A stretch of DNA of 12,282 bases from Clostridia bacterium. Lineage in GTDB: Bacteria > Bacillota > Clostridia > UMGS1883. Positions 7,676 to 12,282 of the stretch are shown here, in pieces. The DNA lies in assembly GCA_021202495.1 (NCBI GenBank), contig JAJQCX010000064.1, positions 1 to 12,282 of the forward strand, in the 5' to 3' direction. Positions within the stretch are counted from its first letter, which is position 1, and each line of letters starts with the position of its first letter. A program made the position numbers and the translations under genes. The notes beneath the pieces are model-generated. The model had not been told where the DNA came from and did no database searches. It worked only from the letters and a program-made list of their open reading frames with translations.

Positions 7676-7778
7676 ACGGAATGCGGACATACTATCGCGG
7701 CAATCCGATTGCCTTCGTGGATGAGACAACTTCCCGCTCTCATCCCACTTGACGCAGTACATCCTACTTTGCCCATGC
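7676..7778 (-). ncRNA. THF (tetrahydrofolate) riboswitch aptamer
   Basis: The minus-strand leader of folT matches the THF riboswitch layout from memory of known folT examples. In order: AAAGTAGG; P2 5' strand GGATGTACT; core GCGTCAAGTG; P3 (7738-7748 with 7717-7726) capped by loop GCGGGAAGTTG, resembling the conserved GGGANGUYG loop that makes the long-range pseudoknot; CGAAG; P4 GGCAAT/ATTGCC (7699-7713); P2 3' strand AGTATGTCC (7685-7693), nine pairs including two G-U; and a closing TCCGCATTCC resembling the conserved TCCGCNNCC. P1 is short (AUGGG with UUCCGU). The RNA would bind reduced folates and lower folT-folC expression when they are plentiful. An Rfam covariance-model search would settle it. 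Confidence 0.88.
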
Positions 7779-7782
7779 GATA

Positions 7783-7811
7783 AATATAGCACCGTGGTGC
7801 GGGTTTGTCAA
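7783..7811 (-). promoter_or_regulatory. sigma-A promoter of the folT-folC operon
   Basis: Perfect TTGACA (complement of 7806-7811) and TATATT (complement of 7783-7788) with a 17-base spacer. The predicted start, near 7776, is the first base of the aptamer P1 helix, which supports both calls. Confidence 0.85.
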
Positions 7812-7824
7812 GAGGGAGTTTGAA

Positions 7825-7859
7825 GGAGTGTTGAGTGTTGAGAGTGGAGTGTGGAGTTA
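7825..7859. repeat. degenerate 7-bp tandem repeat
   Basis: Five tandem units of seven bases: GGAGTGT, TGAGTGT, TGAGAGT, GGAGTGT, GGAGTTA. This purine-rich plus strand (pyrimidine-rich CTCAACACTC type on the other strand) resembles repeats scattered between genes in Clostridia; that resemblance is from memory. It lies just upstream of the folT promoter. Confidence 0.7.
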
Positions 7860-7860
7860 C

Positions 7861-7925
7861 GGAAAAAATTTTGCGGGGCACAATTTTTAATTGATGCGCC
7901 TGCGGGCGCGGAAAATTTTAAGCTG
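7861..7925. repeat. AT-flanked GC hairpin, possible intergenic repeat element
   Basis: GCGCC (7896-7900), loop TGCG, GGCGC (7905-7909), flanked on the left by AATTTTTAATTGAT and on the right by GGAAAATTTTAA; a further GGAAAAAATTTTGCG lies at 7861-7875. The form, a short GC hairpin in AT-rich arms next to a heptamer repeat, suggests a dispersed non-coding element. Together with the riboswitch and folT promoter, it fills the 7632-7943 gap; no gene is seen there. Confidence 0.45.
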
Positions 7926-7943
7926 TAGTTTCTTAGAAGGGAA

Positions 7944-7983
7944 GCAAAAACGCTGCGAATTTATACATTCACAGCGCTTTTGC
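7944..7983 (-). terminator. terminator of the DUF2442 gene
   Basis: A 17-bp hairpin: GCAAAAACGCTGCGAAT at 7944-7960 and its partner at 7967-7983, loop of 6, with two G-U pairs in the minus-strand RNA. Its 3' arm supplies the TTTTT run. It overlaps the stop codon (7969-7971) and the last codons of the DUF2442 gene. Confidence 0.8.
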
Positions 7984-8226
7984 GATTGGCAGAGAATATT
8001 CATAGAGATGCTCCGGTGCGATGTCAATATCGTCACTCCATGAAACGGAGCTTCCGGACACCTTGGCGCGAAGGAAAAAAGCGCGGTTTTTGAGCGGAGC
8101 ATAGATTGATTTTTCAAGCAGAGGCAAAGCGTTATACACTTTCTTTTCGCCGTCCGCAAATGTCAAAATCAATGTGTAATCATTTTGCGGCTGAACTTCT
8201 CTCACAACCCATGCGGGAGTTGTCAC
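7969..8226 (-). CDS. DUF2442 domain protein
   Basis: Small 85-residue protein that fits the DUF2442 pattern: an N-terminal strand pair ending LTFADGEKKVYN, then a LPLLEKSIYAPLKNRAFF segment, and the C-terminal SWSDDIDIAPEHLYEYS, resembling the usual W-x-x-x-x-D-x-x-P-E-x-L-Y ending. The molecular function is unknown; the family often lies next to DUF4160 proteins, and such pairs have been suggested to be toxin-antitoxin-like, which is unproven here. I prefer the GTG start at 8226, with AAAGGAGA 10 bases upstream; the TTG at 8235 is too close to that site. It follows the frameshifted DUF4160 gene by 31 bases and shares its promoter. A hairpin terminator overlaps its end. Confidence 0.85.
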   Translation of the reverse strand: MTTPAWVVREVQPQNDYTLILTFADGEKKVYNALPLLEKSIYAPLKNRAFFLRAKVSGSSVSWSDDIDIAPEHLYEYSLPIAKAL

Positions 8227-8257
8227 GATGCTCAATCTCCTTTCATAATTAGCAAAA

Positions 8258-8517
8258 TTAACGAAGCGGTTCTATTTTATAAAGCGGCTGTTCTTTCATT
8301 GCAAGTTCCCAGTTTGCCAATAGCTCGTCCTTGTGCAATTCAGCCCATGCGGCTATAAATTTCTTTTGACGGCGGGGTATATCTCCCTCTTTAATTCACC
8401 GTCCATATCAAAAGTGGCTTCGTATCCTTGATAAGTCGCATGAAAATGAGGCGGATTGTGCTCACCGTTGTTATACATATAAATTATAATGCCAAAGAAC
8501 ATGGATATTGAGGGCAT
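8258..8517 (-). pseudogene. DUF4160 domain protein, frameshifted
   Basis: Reading from the ATG at 8517 gives MPSISMFFGIIIYMY, then NNGEHNPPHFHATYQGYEA, which is the typical DUF4160 start with its H-x-PPHFH motif. The frame hits TAG at 8353-8355 after 54 residues. Moving one base at the GGG at 8385-8387 (minus strand AAGAGGGAGAT) restores GDIPRRQKKFIAAWAELH, then LLANWELA and an end at TAA 8258-8260, giving a full 86-residue protein. One missing G in a G run explains everything. AAGGAGT (8525-8531) lies 7 bases before the ATG, and a good promoter is upstream, so the gene is still set up for expression. The cause could be a true loss of function, a sequencing error, or a phase-variable or recoded site. 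The intact frame both before and after the slip suggests that the change is recent. Confidence 0.88.
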
Positions 8518-8573
8518 AATTATGACTCCTTACCGCTGGTTTATTGTTTTCATGTAGGTACTCTTCAATTATA

Positions 8574-8602
8574 ATTATAGCAGAGGCGTTGTGAAAATGC
8601 AA
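8574..8602 (-). promoter_or_regulatory. promoter of the DUF4160-DUF2442 pair
   Basis: On the minus strand, TTGCAT (complement of 8597-8602), 17-base spacer, perfect TATAAT (complement of 8574-8579). A second TATAAT overlaps it directly downstream. It is divergent from the ABC exporter promoter. No clear element was seen in the roughly 100 bases between the two promoters. Confidence 0.75.
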
Positions 8603-8705
8603 TTGATTTTTTATTGAAAACTGCGGCAGGGTTTTAATTTAATCCCGTCGCGGCGCATCTGTACAACATCGGTGCGGGGAGATTGTGCTATGTCGTATTT
8701 TTATA

Positions 8706-8734
8706 TTGACCCAAAGAAAAATTTAGTTTATAAT
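8706..8734 (+). promoter_or_regulatory. promoter of the ABC exporter operon
   Basis: TTGACC at 8706-8711 and TATAAT at 8729-8734 with a 17-base spacer. The predicted start near 8741 leaves a short leader of about 25 bases before the ATG at 8766. Confidence 0.82.
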
Positions 8735-8765
8735 ACAAACGATAATGCAAAAAAGGGTGAAGCAA

Positions 8766-10478
8766 ATGAAGAGGCTGTTGATATATTTGAAGGATTACAG
8801 GCGGGAGTGTGTGTTGGGGCCGCTTTTTAAGCTTTTTGAGGCGCTGTTTGAGCTTTTTGTGCCGCTTGTTGTGGCGAGTATTATCGATGAGGGGATTGCG
8901 AAAGGTGATACGGGGCACATATGGGGAATGTCGCTTTTGATGGTTCTTTTGGGATTTGTCGGGCTGGCATTTTCGATAACGGCGCAGTATTTTGCGGCGA
9001 AGGCGGCGGTGGGCTTTTCGGGAAAGCTTAGAAGCAGGCTTTTTGCGCATATGCAGCGCCTTTCGGCAGAGGAGGCTGACAGCTTGGGGCAGTCGACGAT
9101 GATAACGCGGCTCACGAGCGACATCAATCAGCTGCAAAACGGCGTGAATTTGGCACTGAGGCTCTTTTTGCGCTCTCCCTTTATTGTTATCGGCGCGGCG
9201 GTGATGGCGTTTTTTGTGGACGCGAGGTCGGCTGTGATTTTCCTTTTTACGATACCGGTTTTGTCGGTGATTGTGTTTGCGATAATGCTGGGCGGGGCTC
9301 CGCTCTATAAAAAGGTACAGGGAAAGCTTGACCGCGTGCTCGAATTGACGCGCGAAAACCTGACGGGCGTGAGAGTGATAAGGGCGTTCCGCGCGGAGGA
9401 AAAAGAGGAGAAGCTTTTTGAAAGCGAAAACAATGCGCTGATGAAAAGGCAGGTTTTTGCGGGGAAAATTTCGGCATTGATGAACCCGCTGACGGTTGTG
9501 GTCGTGAATTTGTCGATTGCGTACATACTGTATGCGGGCGCGGTGAGAGTTGACGCGGGATTACTTTCACAGGGCGAGGTTGTGGCGCTGATAAATTATA
9601 TGTCGCAGATATTGACCGAGCTTGTAAAGCTTGCGAGCTTGATAATAACAGTGTCAAAGGCTGTGGCTTGCGGAAACCGTGTGGCGGATGTGCTTGACAT
9701 GAAGGTCGGCATGGAAAAGAGCGAGGGGGAGCGCGGCGGAGATTACGAAATTGAATTTGACAACGTTGAGCTTCGCTACAAGGGCGCGGGTGCGCCGTCG
9801 CTTACAAACATTTCGTTCAAGGTTAAAAGAGGGCAGAGCGTGGGAATAATCGGTGTGACGGGCTCGGGCAAGAGCAGTCTTGTGAATTTGATACCGCGCT
9901 TTTACGACGTGACGGGCGGCAGAGTGCTGGTCGAGGGAAAGGACGTCCGCAGCTATGATACGGGCGAGCTTCGCAAAAAGATAGGCGTTGTGCCGCAGAA
10001 GGCGCAGCTTTTTAAGGGTACAATTCGCTCAAACGTGGCGTTCGGAAATAAGGACGCGTCGGAGAGCGTGATTTTTGATGCGATAAAATGCGCACAGGCG
10101 GAGGACGTTGTGAACGTAAAGGGCGGACTTGATGCTAAGATCGCACAGGGCGGAAAGAACCTTTCGGGCGGGCAGCGCCAGAGGCTCACGATTGCGCGGG
10201 CGCTTGCGGCACAGCCCGACATATTGATACTTGACGACAGCGGGTCGGCGCTCGATTATCAAACGGATTACAATTTGAGAAGGGCGATTGCCGAGCGGCG
10301 CGACATGACAACGGTTATCGTGTCGCAGAGGGCGTCGAGCGTTGCGCTGTGCGATTTTATTGTTGTGCTTGAGGACGGCGAGATTGCGGGAATGGGAACG
10401 CATGAGGAGCTTTTGGAAAGCTCGCCCGTTTATGAGGAAATTTATTATTCGCAGTTTGAAAGGAGTGAGAAAGCGTGA
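8766..10478 (+). CDS. ABC exporter subunit with degenerate ATP site
   Basis: Half-transporter of 570 residues with an N-terminal six-helix exporter membrane domain (about 1-310) fused to an ATPase domain. Walker A GVTGSGKSS is at 363-371, signature LSGGQ at 466-470, Walker B ILILDD at 486-491. The catalytic Glu is replaced by Asp (D491) and the switch His by Gln (Q521, in VSQRAS). These changes are the hallmark of the degenerate partner in heterodimeric exporters of the TM287/TM288 and BmrC/BmrD type. The substrate is unknown; drugs, lipids or peptides are exported by relatives. I chose the ATG at 8766, six bases after AAGGGTG; the earlier ATG at 8745 would be almost leaderless. The stop overlaps the start of the second subunit gene by four bases. 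Confidence 0.95.
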   Translation: MKRLLIYLKDYRRECVLGPLFKLFEALFELFVPLVVASIIDEGIAKGDTGHIWGMSLLMVLLGFVGLAFSITAQYFAAKAAVGFSGKLRSRLFAHMQRLSAEEADSLGQSTMITRLTSDINQLQNGVNLALRLFLRSPFIVIGAAVMAFFVDARSAVIFLFTIPVLSVIVFAIMLGGAPLYKKVQGKLDRVLELTRENLTGVRVIRAFRAEEKEEKLFESENNALMKRQVFAGKISALMNPLTVVVVNLSIAYILYAGAVRVDAGLLSQGEVVALINYMSQILTELVKLASLIITVSKAVACGNRVADVLDMKVGMEKSEGERGGDYEIEFDNVELRYKGAGAPSLTNISFKVKRGQSVGIIGVTGSGKSSLVNLIPRFYDVTGGRVLVEGKDVRSYDTGELRKKIGVVPQKAQLFKGTIRSNVAFGNKDASESVIFDAIKCAQAEDVVNVKGGLDAKIAQGGKNLSGGQRQRLTIARALAAQPDILILDDSGSALDYQTDYNLRRAIAERRDMTTVIVSQRASSVALCDFIVVLEDGEIAGMGTHEELLESSPVYEEIYYSQFERSEKA

Positions 10479-12223
10479 AAAACAGGGAAATCTTGAAAAA
10501 GCTTTTCGGGTATTTAAAGGGAAGCAGGCGTTACTTTGCGCTTTCAATCCTTTTGGCGGTTTTAACCGTGGCGCTGACGCTCTTTGTGCCGGTTTTGACG
10601 GGACTTGCGGTGGATGAGATTGCCGGAGAAGGAATGGTTAATTTTAAGGGTGTTATAGATATAATCGCCGTGATAATCGTATCCTCCGCGTTAAACGCTT
10701 TTTTGCAGTGGCTGATGAGTGTGATAAATAACCGCGTGACATATTCAATCGTGAGAAAGATAAGAATTGAAGCGTTTGAAAAGATACAGAAGCTGCCGCT
10801 GGAATACATAGACGCGCACCCGGCGGGGGACATTGTGAGCCGCGTTATCGCGGACGTGGATCAATTCGCGGACGGGCTTTTGATGGGGCTAACGCAGTTT
10901 TTTTCGGGTGTTATGACGATTGCGGGAACGCTTATATTTATGGCGGTGATAAACGTTAAGATTGCGCTTGTGGTTGTGCTTGTAACTCCCTTGTCGCTTT
11001 TTGTGGCGGCGTTTATCGCAAAGAGAACGCACTCGATGTTCACTCTCAGAAGTGAAACACAGGGCGAGCAGACGGCATATATTGACGAAATGACCTCGGG
11101 AAAAAACATTGTCGCGGCGTTCGGACAGGAGGACGCGGTGATTGAAAAATTCGATGAGATAAACGACAGGCTCAACGCGGCGACGCTGAGAGCGGTGTTT
11201 TATTCATCGATAACAAATCCGGCGACGAGGTTTGTAAATTCGCTCGTGTATGCGGGGGTCGCGCTGACGGGGGCTCTCAGCATAGGCGGCGGCTTTACGG
11301 TGGGAAGGCTGACGAGCTTTTTGAGCTACGCAAATCAATACACAAAGCCGTTTAACGAAATTTCCGGCGTTGTGACGGAGCTGCAGAACGCGCTTGTATG
11401 TGCGGGAAGAATATTTGAAATCATAGAGGAAGCGCCGGAGAGGGCGGACGACGAAAGCGCGGTGAAGGTGAGCCTCGATCGCGGCGACGTTGAAATCGAG
11501 CATTTGAGCTTTTCGTATGACAAGTCGAAAAAGTTGATAGAGGATTTTAACCTCAGTGTGAAAAAGGGGCAGAGAGTGGCGATTGTCGGTCCGACGGGGT
11601 GCGGAAAGACGACGCTCATAAACCTTTTGATGCGCTTTTACGATGCTGATTCGGGCAAAATATGCCTTGAGGGTGTGCCGATTAAAAAAATGACGCGTGA
11701 AAACCTGCGCGAGGGTTACGGCATGGTTTTGCAGGAGACGTGGCTGCGGCACGGGACGGTGAAGGAAAACATTGCGTTCGGAAAAGAGGACGCGACGGAC
11801 GAGGAAATAATTGCTGCGGCAAAGGCGGCGCATGCGCACAGCTTTATAAAAAGGCTGCCGCAGGGTTATGACACCGTTATTTCCGAGGGCGGCGGAATGT
11901 TGAGCCAGGGGCAAAAGCAGCTTTTGTGCATTGCGCGCGTGATGCTGACAAGCCCGCCGATGCTGATACTCGACGAGGCGACGAGCAGCATTGACACGCG
12001 CACGGAAATGCGCATACAAAAGGCGTTCGCAAGCCTGATGAAAGGAAGAACAAGCTTTATTGTGGCGCACAGGCTGTCGACAATACGCGAGGCGGATGTG
12101 ATACTTGTTATGCGCGACGGAAAAATTGTCGAGACGGGCAATCATAAGGAGCTTATGGCAAAGCACGGATTTTATGAGCAGCTGTATAATGCGGGGCTGC
12201 CGAATAAAGCGGCAAAGAGTTGA
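10475..12223 (+). CDS. ABC exporter subunit with catalytic ATP site
   Basis: The second half-transporter, 582 residues, with six membrane helices (about 15-310) followed by an ATPase domain. Walker A GPTGCGKTT is at 372-380, Walker B MLILDE at 496-501 with the catalytic E501, and the switch His is H532 in VAHRLST. Its signature is LSQGQ (476-480) rather than LSGGQ. In a heterodimer this weak signature faces the Walker motifs of the first subunit, while its own complete Walker motifs face the normal LSGGQ of that subunit, so there is one active and one degenerate site. The GTG start overlaps the upstream stop (GTGA) and AGGAG at 10461-10465 lies 9 bases before it; coupling should give equal amounts of both. 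The final 59 bases of the window are AT-rich with no clear terminator. Confidence 0.95.
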   Translation: MKNREILKKLFGYLKGSRRYFALSILLAVLTVALTLFVPVLTGLAVDEIAGEGMVNFKGVIDIIAVIIVSSALNAFLQWLMSVINNRVTYSIVRKIRIEAFEKIQKLPLEYIDAHPAGDIVSRVIADVDQFADGLLMGLTQFFSGVMTIAGTLIFMAVINVKIALVVVLVTPLSLFVAAFIAKRTHSMFTLRSETQGEQTAYIDEMTSGKNIVAAFGQEDAVIEKFDEINDRLNAATLRAVFYSSITNPATRFVNSLVYAGVALTGALSIGGGFTVGRLTSFLSYANQYTKPFNEISGVVTELQNALVCAGRIFEIIEEAPERADDESAVKVSLDRGDVEIEHLSFSYDKSKKLIEDFNLSVKKGQRVAIVGPTGCGKTTLINLLMRFYDADSGKICLEGVPIKKMTRENLREGYGMVLQETWLRHGTVKENIAFGKEDATDEEIIAAAKAAHAHSFIKRLPQGYDTVISEGGGMLSQGQKQLLCIARVMLTSPPMLILDEATSSIDTRTEMRIQKAFASLMKGRTSFIVAHRLSTIREADVILVMRDGKIVETGNHKELMAKHGFYEQLYNAGLPNKAAKS

Positions 12224-12282
12224 CATAAAGATTAAATTTAACGAAAAATTCACTTTACAAATGAAAAATTATCGTGTATATT

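Noticed and set aside
7825..7859. CRISPR-like array
   Set aside because: The units are 7 bp and directly tandem, with no spacers and no cas genes nearby.
7585..7881. 98-codon minus-strand open frame across the folT leader
   Set aside because: It runs through the heptamer repeat, promoter, riboswitch and hairpin; the translation is repeat-derived and has no supporting ribosome site.
8640..8700. Possible operator or small RNA between the divergent promoters
   Set aside because: Only weak imperfect pairing (around CCCGTCGC and GTGCGGGG) was found; not enough to call.
11204..12253. 349-codon minus-strand open frame opposite the second ABC subunit
   Set aside because: An antisense shadow of the ATPase domain, Arg/His-rich with no family features and no ribosome site seen.

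Overview
The window looks like chromosome of an anaerobic Clostridia-type Firmicute, probably a gut Oscillospirales or Ruminococcaceae relative. The reasons are strong AGGAGG-type ribosome binding sites, near-consensus sigma-A promoters, a ruvC-ruvA-ruvB cluster (Bacilli normally lack ruvC), an ECF-type folate transporter subunit under a tetrahydrofolate (THF) riboswitch, and a Clostridia-like purine-rich intergenic repeat. The taxonomy is inferred from these features only.

Layout. (1) 24-2135, minus strand: ruvC-ruvA-ruvB, tightly overlapping, encode the Holliday-junction resolvase and branch-migration motor. (2) 2248-5838, plus strand: argG and argH, the last two steps of arginine synthesis, are separated by a zinc-ribbon membrane protein gene of unknown function that is visibly more AT-rich. 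(3) 5854-7778, minus strand: a folate operon. A TTGACA-N17-TATATT promoter starts RNA at the first base of a THF riboswitch, followed by a long hairpin that buries the folT ribosome binding site, then folT (folate-binding ECF S component) and folC (folylpolyglutamate synthase) joined by a TAATG overlap. Uptake of folate and its trapping by polyglutamylation are therefore controlled together. (4) 7825-7925: intergenic repeat material. (5) 7944-8602, minus strand: a small DUF4160-DUF2442 gene pair with its own promoter and terminator; the DUF4160 gene carries a one-base frameshift and is absent from a simple ORF list. (6) 8706-12223, plus strand: a two-gene operon for a heterodimeric ABC exporter with one normal and one degenerate ATP site.

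Most genes are well-known housekeeping or transport families. I did not find a clearly new defence or mobile system. The parts most worth a second look are the riboswitch expression platform, the frameshifted DUF4160 gene, the gene inserted between argG and argH, and the altered DGAHN motif in FolC.
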